Shown here: piece after piece, positions 7,601 to 16,926 of the stretch
How the letters are laid out: every line of letters starts with the position of its first letter
How positions within the stretch are numbered: position 1 is the first letter of the stretch
Assembly (NCBI GenBank): GCA_029226975.1
Contig: JAQXZB010000041.1
Span: 1 to 64,000, forward strand
Length of the DNA: 64,000 nt
Reading direction: 5' to 3'
Source: Clostridiales bacterium
GTDB lineage: Bacteria > Bacillota > Clostridia > UBA1381
The notes under the pieces: model-generated
Databases searched by the model: none
Seen by the model: the letters and a program-made list of their open reading frames with translations, nothing else
What the model was told of the DNA's origin: nothing
Made by a program: the position numbers and the translations under genes

Positions 7601-8377
7601 ATGATATGTAATAAATGCGGTGCAAATTTTGAAGATGACGCGTCCTTTTGCCCGCAGTGCGGAGCACCGGTGGAAAGAAATTACGGCAGTATAAATACGG
7701 GAGGAAATAACAATAACAAAAATAATATAACCGTGCTGATAATCATTATAATATGTCTGCTTGTGTTCATTATTGCCGCCTTGGCTGCGTATATATTTGC
7801 AAGCGGAAATTCTCCCTTTGCTCCGAAACCAACCCCAACTCCGGTGCCGACAGCATCGCCGATACCGTCACCCGCGCCGACACAGCCCCCGGAGCCTACG
7901 GCACAGGTGATATACATAACTCCCGAACCGAGACATGATCCGCCGGCTCCGCCGCAGCAGGCACCGAGAACTTATTCAGGGTATGAAACATATTACAGCA
8001 GCAGATACGGCTTTAGCTGCTATTATCCGGCGTCATTTATCCCCTATGATGATTACGGCACACTTACTCTGTATACCCTAAGATCTCCGGACGGACAGGG
8101 AATAGAGAAAATTGTAGCAAAGCCAAACAGCGGCGAGACAGTCAGTTCGTCAAAAAATGAGTACACGTCGGAGCATCCCGGCAGTATTACATACCAAAGC
8201 AGCGGCAATGATTACTATGCTGTCAATATAAGAAACGGCGGCAGGGAATATTATAAATACTGCAAGTTCAGAAACGGAAATCTGTACTGGTTTGAATTTG
8301 AATATCCTGTGGCTCAGCATGATATATATGATATTTATATAAATGATGTTTATAACAGTATAAGCTATGACCGATAA
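7601..8377 (+). CDS. Zinc-ribbon, single-pass membrane protein with Pro-rich linker
   Basis: This 258-residue protein has a cytosolic N-terminal zinc ribbon (C3, C6, C17, C20), an Asn-rich linker and one hydrophobic segment (about 41-67). A Pro/Thr-rich spacer (about 73-130) and an extracellular C-terminal domain rich in Tyr and Ser follow. ATG 7601 is chosen over 7592 because GGAAAGG (7584-7590) is ten bases upstream of the former and only one from the latter. Zinc-ribbon membrane proteins of this layout are common in Clostridia with no assigned function. The outer domain may sense or bind envelope ligands. Confidence 0.75.
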   Translation: MICNKCGANFEDDASFCPQCGAPVERNYGSINTGGNNNNKNNITVLIIIIICLLVFIIAALAAYIFASGNSPFAPKPTPTPVPTASPIPSPAPTQPPEPTAQVIYITPEPRHDPPAPPQQAPRTYSGYETYYSSRYGFSCYYPASFIPYDDYGTLTLYTLRSPDGQGIEKIVAKPNSGETVSSSKNEYTSEHPGSITYQSSGNDYYAVNIRNGGREYYKYCKFRNGNLYWFEFEYPVAQHDIYDIYINDVYNSISYDR

Positions 8378-8408
8378 GGTATGTTACCATAAAATTTGAT
8401 ATGCAGAT

Positions 8409-8434
8409 TGGGACGGTGAAAATCGTCCCTTTTT
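8409..8434 (+). terminator. Intrinsic terminator
   Basis: The stem GGGACG/CGTCCC with loop GTGAAAAT is followed by a five-T run, about 30 bp after the zinc-ribbon gene. Confidence 0.85.
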
Positions 8435-8476
8435 GTATAAGTATACGTTATTCTAAATTGACGGACAAAGCAAGGT

Positions 8477-8557
8477 TTATTTACCAAACAAATCAGAGTG
8501 TGTCCCTGTTCGTGCAAGAGATAAAACAAGAACATCTTTTTTAATAAAATAAATCAT
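8477..8557 (-). pseudogene. Remnant of a YafQ/RelE-type toxin gene
   Basis: On the minus strand the last residues before the stop read VLVLSLARTGTHSDLFGK, which is the diagnostic C-terminus of YafQ-family mRNA endonucleases, whose final conserved strand ends RTGTHSDLF. The frame opens at an ATG only 26 residues before the stop, and the sequence upstream of it is interrupted, so most of the gene is gone. No matching DinJ-type antitoxin is visible. It lies between a terminator and an intact toxin-antitoxin pair, in a stretch (8435-8640) that otherwise holds nothing. Confidence 0.7.
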
Positions 8558-8640
8558 CTAAATCGGTATAACCTTATTTCGTATAGTTGGGTACTCTACG
8601 AATTTTTTTATGCTCATTAGTGGAAAATTTTTAAATATTG

Positions 8641-8690
8641 TTGACAAATCAAGAAAAAATGAATATAATAAATATAGGATATATCCCATA
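8641..8690 (+). promoter_or_regulatory. Consensus promoter and operator of the HigBA-type pair
   Basis: TTGACA (8641-8646), a 17-bp spacer and TATAAT (8664-8669) match consensus exactly. An 18-bp imperfect palindrome with a GGATATATCC core (8673-8690) covers the likely start site, where the antitoxin could repress. Confidence 0.8.
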
Positions 8691-8705
8691 TTGAGGTGAT
8701 GGACA

Positions 8706-9062
8706 ATGGATAATTTTGATATAGATTTTTTTCGCTTGGATAACGGAGTCTCTCCTGTGGAAGAATATCTCAATGCGTCGGATACAAAAATGCGCGCAAA
8801 GATACTTTGGACAATCGGTTTGCTTGAAAAAAATGGCAACACACTTGCGATGCCGTACTCCGAACATTTACAGGACGGAATATTTGAATTAAGAGCGAAG
8901 CAAGGCAGCGATATTTCGCGAGTGCTGTATTTTTTCTGTATCGGGAGAAATATAATATTAACTCACGGATTTACAAAGAAAACAAAAAAAGTTCCTAAGA
9001 ATGAAATTGAAACCGCAAAAAAATATCGTGAAATATATTTAAGCAGGCAGAAAGGAGAATGA
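8706..9062 (+). CDS. RelE/HigB-type toxin (Gp49-like)
   Basis: This 118-residue protein of the Gp49-like or HigB branch of RelE/ParE toxins is a probable ribosome-dependent mRNA endonuclease. Visible family features are the helix around MRAKILWTIGLLEKNG, the central LQDGIFELRAKQGSDISRVL strand pair and the tail FTKKTKKVPKNEIETAKKYR. The gene precedes its antitoxin, the HigBA order, with two bases between stop and start. A perfect promoter lies upstream. The gene is full length and apparently intact. Confidence 0.9.
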   Translation: MDNFDIDFFRLDNGVSPVEEYLNASDTKMRAKILWTIGLLEKNGNTLAMPYSEHLQDGIFELRAKQGSDISRVLYFFCIGRNIILTHGFTKKTKKVPKNEIETAKKYREIYLSRQKGE

Positions 9063-9064
9063 TT

Positions 9065-9355
9065 ATGTCTGACTTCAGAAATTATTTAAATGAACAGCTT
9101 AAAGATGAAGAATTCAGGGCTGAATACGAAAAGCTTGAACCGGAGTTTTCAATTATTCAAGCTGTGATTGATGCAAGAAAATCCAATAATATGACACAGA
9201 AGGAATTGTCGGAGAGAACGGGTATTGCTCAATCTGATATTTCAAAACTTGAAAACGGAAACAGTAATCCTACCATAAGCATGCTTCAGCGGCTGGCAGA
9301 GGGAATGGGAATGACTGTCAAACTTCAATTTGTACCAAAGCAGACGCGGGGCTGA
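9065..9355 (+). CDS. HTH (XRE) antitoxin of the HigBA-type pair
   Basis: This 96-residue XRE-family helix-turn-helix protein has its recognition region at NMTQKELSERTGIAQSDISK, about residues 42-61. It should bind the toxin and repress the operon at the palindrome 8673-8690. ATG 9065 is chosen over 9059 because AGGAG (9053-9057) is seven bases upstream of the former and one from the latter. Confidence 0.9.
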   Translation: MSDFRNYLNEQLKDEEFRAEYEKLEPEFSIIQAVIDARKSNNMTQKELSERTGIAQSDISKLENGNSNPTISMLQRLAEGMGMTVKLQFVPKQTRG

Positions 9356-9381
9356 GAAAAAATACTCGTATCTATTTTGCG

Positions 9382-9416
9382 GCAATATTGCAAAATGAAT
9401 GAAGGTATGCTATAAT
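9382..9416 (+). promoter_or_regulatory. Promoter of the Gfo/Idh gene with overlapping palindrome
   Basis: TTGCAA (9388-9393), a 17-bp spacer and TATAAT (9411-9416) form the promoter. The perfect 10-bp palindrome GCAATATTGC (9382-9391) overlaps the -35 and may be an operator. Confidence 0.65.
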
Positions 9417-9452
9417 GGACTTGAAGTAATGTGTTAAAGAGAGGAGTTTTTT

Positions 9453-10439
9453 ATGGCAGACAAAAAAACATACCGCTGGGCAACTTTGGGCTGCGGGGTT
9501 ATTGCAAATGAGCTGGCACAGGCGCTTAAAAAGGACGGGCGAAGTCTTTTGGGGGTGGCGAACAGAACCTATGAAAATGCGGTGAATTTTGCAAAGAAAT
9601 ATGACATACCGAGGGTTTATAAAAATATAGATGAGATTTTTGAGGATGATGATGTGGATATTATTTACATTTCCACACCTCATAATACGCATATTAAATA
9701 TTTAAAAGAAGCATTAAGACACAAAAAGCACGTTCTTTGCGAAAAGTCCGTAACCTTAAATTCCGATGAGCTTAATGAAGCCAGGGGGATTGCCGAGGAG
9801 AACGGTGTTATTTTGGCGGAGGCAATGACGATTTATCATATGCCTGTTTATAAAGAACTGCACAGGCTTGTGAAAAGCGGGGCTTTGGGTGAGTTTAGAA
9901 TGATTCAGATGAATTTCGGCAGCTATAAGGAATATGATATGGCAAACCGATTTTTTAATCCCCAACTTGCGGGAGGTGCGCTTTTGGACATCGGCGTATA
10001 TGCTCTGTCCTTTATACGGTGGTTTATGTCCGAAAAGCCCGATAAGGTTATATCCCAGGTAAAGCTTGCGCCGAGCGGTGTTGATGAGCAGGCGGGAATT
10101 TTGCTTATGAATCCGGCAGGAGAAATGGCAACAGCTTCAATTACCCTTCATGCCAAGCAGCCCAAAAGAGGTACGGCTGCCTTTGACAAGGGGTATATTG
10201 AAATATATAATTATCCCAGAGCGGACAGGGCTGTAATAACCTACACGTCAGACGGCAGTCAAAAAACAATTGACTGCGGTGCTTCGGCAGACGCGCTTTT
10301 ATATGAAGTGCTCGATATGGAAAAGGCAGTATCCGGAGGTGAGAACGAGATGTATTTGGATTATACCTCGGATGTTATGGATATTATGACGGGTATAAGA
10401 AAAGATTGGGGATTGTTTTATCTGGAGGAAAATTCCTGA
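9453..10439 (+). CDS. Gfo/Idh/MocA-family NAD(P)-dependent oxidoreductase
   Basis: This 328-residue protein has an N-terminal Rossmann domain (WATLGCGVIANELA, about 9-22) and the conserved STPHNTH strand. Its catalytic-lysine region reads CEKSVTLN, with serine where EKP is usual. The C-terminal beta-sheet domain contains GGALLDIGVYAL. Such enzymes oxidise or reduce sugars, inositols or trans-dihydrodiols, and this fits the dehydrogenase branch acting on small polyols or sugars. The gene is monocistronic with its own promoter and terminator. The substrate is unknown. Confidence 0.85.
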   Translation: MADKKTYRWATLGCGVIANELAQALKKDGRSLLGVANRTYENAVNFAKKYDIPRVYKNIDEIFEDDDVDIIYISTPHNTHIKYLKEALRHKKHVLCEKSVTLNSDELNEARGIAEENGVILAEAMTIYHMPVYKELHRLVKSGALGEFRMIQMNFGSYKEYDMANRFFNPQLAGGALLDIGVYALSFIRWFMSEKPDKVISQVKLAPSGVDEQAGILLMNPAGEMATASITLHAKQPKRGTAAFDKGYIEIYNYPRADRAVITYTSDGSQKTIDCGASADALLYEVLDMEKAVSGGENEMYLDYTSDVMDIMTGIRKDWGLFYLEENS

Positions 10440-10447
10440 CGGATAAC

Positions 10448-10485
10448 AAAAACCGCAGTCCGAAGCAGTACGGGCTGCGGTTTTT
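10448..10485. terminator. Bidirectional intrinsic terminator
   Basis: The stem AAAACCGCAG/CTGCGGTTTT is flanked by an A-run and a T-run. It serves the oxidoreductase on plus and spoVAC on minus. Confidence 0.9.
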
Positions 10486-10494
10486 AAGAAGAAA

Positions 10495-10944
10495 TTAAAA
10501 CATTCCCATGATGAAATACACTATCCCGGCAAATACCGAAGCGAGAACGCCGTAGAGAATTACGGGGCCGGCAATGGTGAAGATTTTTGCGCCTACGCCG
10601 AGGACATAGCCCTCGGTTTTTGCCTCCAGTGCGGGCGCAACCACCGAATTGGCAAAGCCGGTGATGGGGACTATGGTACCCGCTCCGGCGTGTTTGGCAA
10701 TCTTGGGATAAATGTCAAGACCGGTTAAAAGCGCGCCGAGAAACACCAGCGTCATAGAGGTAATAGTGGAGGCGTCCTCTGTAGAAAGTCCCATGCGCTT
10801 TAGGCAATTATTTATCGCCTGACCTATGACGCATATAAGACCTCCGATTAAAAATGCCTTAAGGCAGTCGATGCCGATGGTGGAATTGGGGGTTTCCTGC
10901 TTGACAAACTCGCCGTATTCCTCCTTTGTCATCTTATTTTTCAT
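10495..10944 (-). CDS. spoVAC: Stage V sporulation protein AC
   Basis: This 149-residue inner spore-membrane protein is part of the SpoVA channel that moves dipicolinic acid during sporulation and germination. It has four to five hydrophobic segments and the family signature AGAGTIVPITGFANSVV followed by EGYVLGVGAKIF. The start at 10944 is chosen because GGAGTGA precedes it, whereas the longer frame to 10980 lacks a site. It stands alone here without the usual spoVAD and spoVAE neighbours. Transcription is expected under the forespore sigma-G factor, but I found no convincing sigma-G match. Confidence 0.92.
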   Translation of the reverse strand: MKNKMTKEEYGEFVKQETPNSTIGIDCLKAFLIGGLICVIGQAINNCLKRMGLSTEDASTITSMTLVFLGALLTGLDIYPKIAKHAGAGTIVPITGFANSVVAPALEAKTEGYVLGVGAKIFTIAGPVILYGVLASVFAGIVYFIMGMF

Positions 10945-11025
10945 AAAAATCACTCCAATCAATACAATTATTCTGTCCAAATTATGAACAAAATATAAAC
11001 TTAAATAAAAAATACAAAATAAATG

Positions 11026-11054
11026 TTGAAATTTTCGCGGATTAGTTATATACT
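11026..11054 (+). promoter_or_regulatory. Promoter of the DUF5685 gene
   Basis: TTGAAA (11026-11031), a 17-bp spacer and TATACT (11049-11054) sit 30 bp upstream of the ATG. Confidence 0.7.
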
Positions 11055-11084
11055 AAGAATATATACTATGAGAGGATTTTGGAT

Positions 11085-11984
11085 ATGTTCGGATATGTGA
11101 CGGCATCGCAGGAGCAGCTGGGCGAGGAAAACTTTGAGATTTTTTGCGCATATTACTGCGGTTTGTGCAGAGCAATGGGCAAATGCTGCTCGCAGGCGTC
11201 AAGGCTTTCTTTGAGCTATGACATTAACTTCCTTGCGATAATGCTTTCCTCTGTGACGGACTCTAAGCTTAAAACCCGGGAAAAACGCTGCGTTGTTCAT
11301 CCGATTAAAAAGAGAAAAAGCGCAGTCGGGGATACTGTTCTTGATTACAGTGCCTGTATGGGAGTGCTGCTGTCATATTTGAAGATGGCTGACGACTGGC
11401 ATGACGACAAAAGCCCAAAGGCACTTTTGGCTATGCTTGTTCTTCGGGGCGGAGTGCGCCGGGCAAGGCGGCAGTATCCTCGGGAGTATCTGTATATACG
11501 GCAGATGCTTTGCGATCTGAGCGCTTTGGAAAAAGAGGGCTGTACGGAGCTTGACCGGGTGTGCGACTGCTTCGCTAAAATTCTCGAAAAGCTGTTCGCG
11601 CCGGAATTTATCACAGAGGACAATGTACGGCGGCCGCTGGCGTGGTTTGGCTATAATTTAGGACGCTGGATATATGTTATTGACGCGATAAACGATTTGG
11701 ACGAGGATTACAAATCGGGAGCCTACAATCCGTTTCTTGCCGGGTTTTCGGGGGATTTGGAGATGTATAAACGGGAGCTTTTAAAAAATCAGAGCATGAC
11801 GCTTACCATGGCTTTAAACAACGCGTCCGGGGCGTTTGACTTGCTTGAGCCAAATAAAAACCGCGACCTGCTGCATAAAATAATATACGGAAGCTTATAT
11901 ATAAAGCAAAATACAATACTGAACAAACTAAATGCGTCAAAGACGCAAATACCTAAAACAGGAGAAGACGATGGATCCCTATGA
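11085..11984 (+). CDS. DUF5685 family protein
   Basis: This 299-residue, mainly alpha-helical protein has paired cysteines near the N-terminus (CAYYCGLC, then CC) that could bind metal or heme-like cofactors. The central DWHDDKSPK and late [18 protein letters not shown] motifs resemble the acidic helices of the DUF5685 family. ATG 11085 has AGAGG nine bases upstream. Its last 14 bases overlap the J-domain gene, so the two are translationally coupled, as is common for this family in Clostridia. No function is established. Confidence 0.8.
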   Translation: MFGYVTASQEQLGEENFEIFCAYYCGLCRAMGKCCSQASRLSLSYDINFLAIMLSSVTDSKLKTREKRCVVHPIKKRKSAVGDTVLDYSACMGVLLSYLKMADDWHDDKSPKALLAMLVLRGGVRRARRQYPREYLYIRQMLCDLSALEKEGCTELDRVCDCFAKILEKLFAPEFITEDNVRRPLAWFGYNLGRWIYVIDAINDLDEDYKSGAYNPFLAGFSGDLEMYKRELLKNQSMTLTMALNNASGAFDLLEPNKNRDLLHKIIYGSLYIKQNTILNKLNASKTQIPKTGEDDGSL

Positions 11985-12579
11985 AGTGCTCGGAGTACCG
12001 CGTGATGCGGACGATGAAACAATAAAAAAAGCTTACAGGAGCCTTATAAAGAAATATCATCCGGATAAATATATCAATACACCTATGGCTGATATGGCAA
12101 GCGAGAAAACAAAGGAAATCAACAAGGCGTATGACATGATTACCGGCAAAAACCAAAATACCGGCAGCGGCCAAAGCGGAGGATATTATAATCCTTTCGG
12201 CGGATATGCAAGAAGCAGTGCGAATATGCCGCCGAGCTTCAGGTCGGTTCGGATACTGCTGTCAACGGGGCAGACGGCAGCGGCGGAAAGAATGCTTTCG
12301 GGGCTTGACAAGAACAGCGCGGAGTGGTATTATCTTTATGGAATTGTTTGCCTGAGAAAGGGCTGGTATGACCAGGCGATAAGCAATTTAAACCGCGCCT
12401 GCGAAATGGAGCCGGGAAATACGGAGTACCGCGATGCTCTAAACAATATTCAAAACGGAAACAGACGTTATACGGATACCGTTCACACCAATATGGGGAC
12501 GGATATGTGCTGCGACTGCCCAATGCCATGCATATGCTGGATACCATGTTTAGGCTGCAGTCCGTGCACCTGCTGTTAA
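11971..12579 (+). CDS. J-domain protein with TPR-like region and Cys-rich tail
   Basis: This 202-residue protein has an N-terminal J domain ([23 protein letters not shown] in KKYHPDKY, about residues 2-65), which stimulates a DnaK-type chaperone. A Gly/Asn linker, a TPR-like pair (about 100-150, with [17 protein letters not shown]) and a C-terminal 24 residues with eleven cysteines ([17 protein letters not shown], then CTCC) follow. It lacks the DnaJ zinc-finger region, so it is not DnaJ itself. The Cys tail may bind metal or be lipid-modified. It is coupled to DUF5685 by a 14-base overlap. Confidence 0.85.
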   Translation: MDPYEVLGVPRDADDETIKKAYRSLIKKYHPDKYINTPMADMASEKTKEINKAYDMITGKNQNTGSGQSGGYYNPFGGYARSSANMPPSFRSVRILLSTGQTAAAERMLSGLDKNSAEWYYLYGIVCLRKGWYDQAISNLNRACEMEPGNTEYRDALNNIQNGNRRYTDTVHTNMGTDMCCDCPMPCICWIPCLGCSPCTCC

Positions 12580-12602
12580 AATTTAAAGAAGAGGTCAAAG
12601 AA

Positions 12603-13580
12603 ATGAATAATAAAGAACAACATATGACATCCATAGGCGGACAGGCGGTAATGGAGGGCGTTATGATGCGCGGTCCGTACAAAACCGCCGTATCGGTAAG
12701 AAAGCCGGACGGAGAGATAGAAACAAAGCTTGACGACAACGGAGTAAAAACGAGAGCGAAATTTTTCGGACTGCCCATTGTACGGGGCTGTGTGAATTTT
12801 ATAGACTCGCTTGTAATCGGAATGAAAGCACTTATGTGGAGTGCGGAGTTTATCGACCTTGAGGAGGAAGAGGAAAGCGAGAGCAAGTTTGACAAATGGC
12901 TTGAGGATAAGCTTGGTGACAAGATAAAGGACGTGGTTATTTATGCGGCGGTCTTTTTTGCGGTTATAATGAGCGTGGGGCTGTTTATGGTTTTGCCGAC
13001 GCTTTTGACGTCGCTTGTGGAAATGATTCCGGGAATAGGTGCGTTTACCTCAACACAGGCATTTACAAGTGTTTTTGAGGGAATTGTCAGAATGTTGATT
13101 TTCCTGGGGTATATGGCGCTTGTATCAAACATGAAGGAGATAAAGCGGGTTTATGAGTATCACGGTGCGGAGCATAAAACCATTGCCTGCTATGAGGCGG
13201 GGGAGGAGCTTACCCCGGAGAATGTGAAAAAATATCCGCGCTTTCATCCCAGATGCGGAACAAGCTTTTTGCTGTTTGTTATGATTATTAGTATAATTCT
13301 GTTTGCATTTTTACCGAGATTTGACGGTATGGTAAAGATATTGAGCGTGCTTTGCCGTATAGGCACAAGGCTTTTGCTGCTGCCGGTTGTTGCCGGGCTT
13401 TCCTATGAGGTTATAAAGCTGGCGGGAAGAAGCAAAAACAAGTGCGTGGGTATTCTGTCAAAGCCGGGACTGTGGCTTCAGCATCTTACCACAAGGGAGC
13501 CGGATGAAAGTCAGATAGAGGTTGCCATAGCTTCAATGCAGCCTTGTATTCCCGAAAACCGGGAGGATGACAAATGGTAA
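12603..13580 (+). CDS. DUF1385 membrane protein (YqhQ-like)
   Basis: This 325-residue protein has the family signature SIGGQAVMEGVMMRGP near its N-terminus, several membrane segments (about residues 115-145, 175-195, 225-250 and 260-290) and the conserved motif EYHGAEHKTIACYEAGE with FHPRCGTSFLL. The conserved His, Glu and Cys residues suggest a metal site. ATG 12603 has AGAGG ten bases upstream. It overlaps prmC by 7 bp, the usual DUF1385-prmC arrangement of Firmicutes, but prfA, which often follows, is not here. The biochemical function is not established. Confidence 0.88.
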   Translation: MNNKEQHMTSIGGQAVMEGVMMRGPYKTAVSVRKPDGEIETKLDDNGVKTRAKFFGLPIVRGCVNFIDSLVIGMKALMWSAEFIDLEEEEESESKFDKWLEDKLGDKIKDVVIYAAVFFAVIMSVGLFMVLPTLLTSLVEMIPGIGAFTSTQAFTSVFEGIVRMLIFLGYMALVSNMKEIKRVYEYHGAEHKTIACYEAGEELTPENVKKYPRFHPRCGTSFLLFVMIISIILFAFLPRFDGMVKILSVLCRIGTRLLLLPVVAGLSYEVIKLAGRSKNKCVGILSKPGLWLQHLTTREPDESQIEVAIASMQPCIPENREDDKW

Positions 13581-14407
13581 TCAGGCAGGCTCTGAATATG
13601 GTGAGGGAGTACCTTACCGCAAGTGATAATCCTATGTTTGAGGCAAAGCAGCTTGTAATGCTTGCGGGCGGTATCGGACAAATGGATTTTATACTGCACC
13701 CGGATATGGAAATAGATGAAGATGAACTGATGGAGCTGGCTCGCCGCAGACAAAGCGGGGAGCCTTTGCAGTATATTATGGGTGAGGCGGAATTTATGTC
13801 GCTTGGCTTTAAGGTAAACGAAAATGTTTTAATTCCCAGGAGCGATACGGAAACCCTTGCGGAATATCTGATAGAGCAAATAGGGGACAGGGAATGCTCT
13901 GTGCTTGATATAGGTGCCGGAAGCGGATGTATAGGCATAAGCGTGGCGCATTACTGCAAAAATGTGCGCTTGCATATGGCGGACATAAGCGAGGGTGCGT
14001 TGGAGGTGGCCAAGGCAAATGCAAAAAAACATGGCATAAACGCCGTATTTTATCATATGGATATAATGAAAGGCTTTCCTGAGGGAAAATTCGATGTAAT
14101 AGTATCAAATCCTCCTTATATAAGAACAGATGTTATAGAAACGCTTCAGACAGAGGTTAAAGACTATGAGCCGCACACGGCACTTGACGGAGGAGCGGAC
14201 GGGCTGAGGTTTTATCGCCGAATTGCCCAAATTGCTCCGATGAAGCTTAACAATGGAGGATTGCTTGCCCTTGAGATAGGCTATGATCAGGGCAGCGAGG
14301 TTTTGGGACTTGTATCGGAGCATTTTTCGGACTGCGGACTGATTCGGGACCTTGCCGGAGCGGACAGAGTGGTGTTTGCAAGGAGGCCGATACAGCTTTG
14401 TGTGTAA
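13574..14407 (+). CDS. prmC: Release factor glutamine methyltransferase PrmC
   Basis: This 277-residue enzyme N5-methylates the glutamine of the GGQ motif in RF1 and RF2, using S-adenosylmethionine. It has the N-terminal helical domain, the SAM loop VLDIGAGSGCIGI, and the catalytic motif SNPPYIRTD preceded by FDVIV. Length is typical for the family. The start overlaps DUF1385, indicating coupling. Confidence 0.93.
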   Translation: MVIRQALNMVREYLTASDNPMFEAKQLVMLAGGIGQMDFILHPDMEIDEDELMELARRRQSGEPLQYIMGEAEFMSLGFKVNENVLIPRSDTETLAEYLIEQIGDRECSVLDIGAGSGCIGISVAHYCKNVRLHMADISEGALEVAKANAKKHGINAVFYHMDIMKGFPEGKFDVIVSNPPYIRTDVIETLQTEVKDYEPHTALDGGADGLRFYRRIAQIAPMKLNNGGLLALEIGYDQGSEVLGLVSEHFSDCGLIRDLAGADRVVFARRPIQLCV

Positions 14408-14454
14408 AAAACAGTACAAAAATTGATTTTTTAGAAGTTTTTTTGTAATAGCAC

Positions 14455-14483
14455 TTGAAAAACCCCGAAAAAAGGTATATAAT
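14455..14483 (+). promoter_or_regulatory. Promoter of pta-ackA
   Basis: TTGAAA (14455-14460), a 17-bp spacer and TATAAT (14478-14483) lie about 72 bp before pta. Confidence 0.8.
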
Positions 14484-14554
14484 GACATATGGAAAAAACA
14501 GGGGTGCGTATACCTATGGTATATTTGCCTGTAACAGAAAAGGAGAAATAGTAT

Positions 14555-15556
14555 ATGTCAAAATTTACAGATGAGCTTAAGGCGAGAGCAAAGCAGTCGA
14601 TAAAGACAATCGTTCTTGCCGAGGGCGAAGAGCTAAGAACGCTGAAGGCTGCCGAAATTGCGGTTTCGGAGGACTATGCAAAGGTTATACTGCTGGGTAA
14701 TCCCGAAAAGATTGCCGCTCTTGCAAAGGCAGAGAGTGTTAATATTGACGGCATACCTGTAATCGATCCCGAAACAAGCGATAAAAACGGCGAATATGCC
14801 GATACCTTCTATGAGCTTCGAAAGGCAAAGGGCGTTACTCCCGAGCAGGCAAAGGAAACCGTTAAAAATCCGCTTTATTACGGCGTTATGATGGTTAAAA
14901 ACGGCGATGCGGACGGAATGGTTGCCGGAGCGGTTAATTCCTCGGCAAACGTGCTTCGTCCATCGCTTCAGATATTAAAGACCGCTCCGGGTACAAAGCT
15001 CGTTTCGGCATTTTTCATCATGAACGTTCCCGACTGCGACATGGGCAGTGACGGAACCTTCCTGTTTGCAGACTGTGCTTTAAATCAGGACCCGAACGCG
15101 GACGAGGTTTCGGAAATTGCGCTTTCCTCGGCTAAATCCTTTGAGCAGCTGGTAGGAAAAGAGCCGCAGGTGGCAATGCTTTCATATTCAACCTACGGAA
15201 GCGCAAAGAGCCATTTGGTTGAGAAGATGCAGGAGGCTACAAGACTTGCCAAGGAAAAGGCTCCGGATCTAAAGATTGACGGTGAGCTTCAGCTTGATGC
15301 GGCGATAGTTTCAAGCGTGGGCGAGCAAAAGGCTCCCGGCTCAACGGTTGCGGGAAAAGCAAACGTTCTTGTATTCCCGGATATAAATGCGGGAAATATA
15401 GGCTATAAGCTTGTTCAAAGACTTGCAAAGGCAGAGGCGTACGGACCCGTACTTCAGGGTATCGCAAAGCCGGTAAATGACCTTTCAAGAGGCTGCAGCG
15501 CCGAGGATATTGCCGGAGTTATCGCAATTACGGCTGTACAGGCGCAGAATAACTGA
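14555..15556 (+). CDS. pta: Phosphate acetyltransferase
   Basis: This 333-residue short-form Pta interconverts acetyl-CoA and acetyl-phosphate. Family features include [14 protein letters not shown] near the N-terminus, [19 protein letters not shown], the [13 protein letters not shown] region and [20 protein letters not shown]. The N-terminal regulatory domains of long enterobacterial Pta are absent, as expected in Firmicutes. ackA follows after 32 bp, giving an ATP-yielding acetate pathway. Confidence 0.96.
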   Translation: MSKFTDELKARAKQSIKTIVLAEGEELRTLKAAEIAVSEDYAKVILLGNPEKIAALAKAESVNIDGIPVIDPETSDKNGEYADTFYELRKAKGVTPEQAKETVKNPLYYGVMMVKNGDADGMVAGAVNSSANVLRPSLQILKTAPGTKLVSAFFIMNVPDCDMGSDGTFLFADCALNQDPNADEVSEIALSSAKSFEQLVGKEPQVAMLSYSTYGSAKSHLVEKMQEATRLAKEKAPDLKIDGELQLDAAIVSSVGEQKAPGSTVAGKANVLVFPDINAGNIGYKLVQRLAKAEAYGPVLQGIAKPVNDLSRGCSAEDIAGVIAITAVQAQNN

Positions 15557-15588
15557 TTACATACAATTATTTGAAAGGAATGGTACAG

Positions 15589-16785
15589 ATGAACATTTTG
15601 GTTATAAACGCCGGCTCATCCTCACTTAAGTATCAGCTTATCGATATGACAAAGGAGGAAGTTCTGGCAAAGGGACTTTGTGAAAGAATAGGTATTGACG
15701 GCTCAAATATTCAGCATACCAAGGTAAGCGAGGGCAAAAAGGTTAAAATCGAAAAGGAAATGAAGGATCACGGCGACGCTATACAGATGGTTATAGATGC
15801 GCTGACTGACCCGGAGCATGGAGTTATAAGCTCCATGGACGAGATTGACGCCGTAGGTCACAGAGTTGTGCACGGTGCGGAGTATTTTGCCGCTTCGACC
15901 ATTATTACCGACGAGGTTAAAAAGGCACTTGAAATGTGCACACCGCTTGCACCGTTGCATAATCCCCCGAATATTATCGGTATAGAGGCGTGTGAAAAGA
16001 TTATGCCGGGTGTTGCGCAGGTTGCGGTATTTGATACGGCGTTCCACCAGACAATGCCGGCAAAGGCGTATATGTACGCACTGCCCTATGAGCTTTATGA
16101 GTCGGACAAGATAAGAAAATACGGCTTCCATGGTACAAGCCATAAATTCGTTTCCCAAAAGGCTGCGGAATTTTTGGGCAAGCCCGCAGAGGATTTAAAG
16201 ATTATCACCTGTCACCTCGGAAACGGCTCGTCCGTTTCGGCTGTGGACGGCGGGAAATGCGTGGATACCACAATGGGCTTTACGCCCCTTGACGGTGTTG
16301 TTATGGGTACAAGAACGGGTGCAATGGATCCGGCGGTTGTAACATACCTGCTTAACAAGGGTATGAGCGCAAAAGAGGTTGACACTCTGATGAACAAGAA
16401 GTCCGGAGTATTCGGCGTAAGCGGAGTTTCCTCGGATTTTAGGGATCTTTCCGCAGCTGCAAATGACGGAAACGAAAGAGCAAGACTTGCTCTTGATATG
16501 TTTACCTACAGCGTAAAGAAGTATATAGGCTCATATGCGGCAGCTATGGGCGGCGTTGACGCGGTAGTATTCACTGCCGGAGTAGGCGAAAACGATGCGG
16601 CAACAAGAGCGGAAATTGTTTCGGGTCTTGAGTTCATGGGAATAAAGATTGACCCCGAAAAGAATGCCGCAAGAGGTACGGTTGACATAAGCGCGGCGGA
16701 CGCGGCGGTAAAGACGCTTGTTATTCCCACAAACGAGGAGCTTATGATAGCCATAGACACAAAGCAGCTTGTTGAGGGAAAATAA
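15589..16785 (+). CDS. ackA: Acetate kinase
   Basis: This 398-residue acetate kinase of the ASKHA fold converts acetyl-phosphate and ADP to acetate and ATP. Signature motifs are [13 protein letters not shown] at the start, [21 protein letters not shown] and FTAGVGEND. The start at 15589 has GAAAGGA nine bases upstream, and the alternative frame from 15571 begins with TTG. It is co-transcribed with pta and ends at a strong terminator. Confidence 0.97.
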   Translation: MNILVINAGSSSLKYQLIDMTKEEVLAKGLCERIGIDGSNIQHTKVSEGKKVKIEKEMKDHGDAIQMVIDALTDPEHGVISSMDEIDAVGHRVVHGAEYFAASTIITDEVKKALEMCTPLAPLHNPPNIIGIEACEKIMPGVAQVAVFDTAFHQTMPAKAYMYALPYELYESDKIRKYGFHGTSHKFVSQKAAEFLGKPAEDLKIITCHLGNGSSVSAVDGGKCVDTTMGFTPLDGVVMGTRTGAMDPAVVTYLLNKGMSAKEVDTLMNKKSGVFGVSGVSSDFRDLSAAANDGNERARLALDMFTYSVKKYIGSYAAAMGGVDAVVFTAGVGENDAATRAEIVSGLEFMGIKIDPEKNAARGTVDISAADAAVKTLVIPTNEELMIAIDTKQLVEGK

Positions 16786-16797
16786 TCCTGATTTATA

Positions 16798-16890
16798 AAT
16801 AATATATAAAAATCAGCAGTCAATTTCTTGCAGATTGACGGCTGATTTTTTGTTTCTTTCCTATGATTTGGTGGTATATATAAAATACGG
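16798..16890. repeat. Duplicated terminator-leader unit, copy 1
   Basis: This 93-bp unit holds a hairpin terminator and the downstream leader GTTTCTTTCC to GGTATATATA. It recurs at 17785-17879 with clear end-to-end similarity, and the stem changes preserve pairing. Confidence 0.85.
16808..16851 (+). terminator. ackA terminator
   Basis: The stem AAAAATCAGC-A-GTCAAT pairs with ATTGAC-G-GCTGATTTTT and is followed by a T-run. Confidence 0.9.
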
Positions 16891-16926
16891 ATTATTGGAT
16901 TTTTGAGGAAAGGACGGTAACTTAAA

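Noticed and set aside
10945-10980. Longer SpoVAC with 12 extra N-terminal residues
   Set aside because: No ribosome site precedes 10980, whereas GGAGTGA precedes 10944 and fits the family's usual length.
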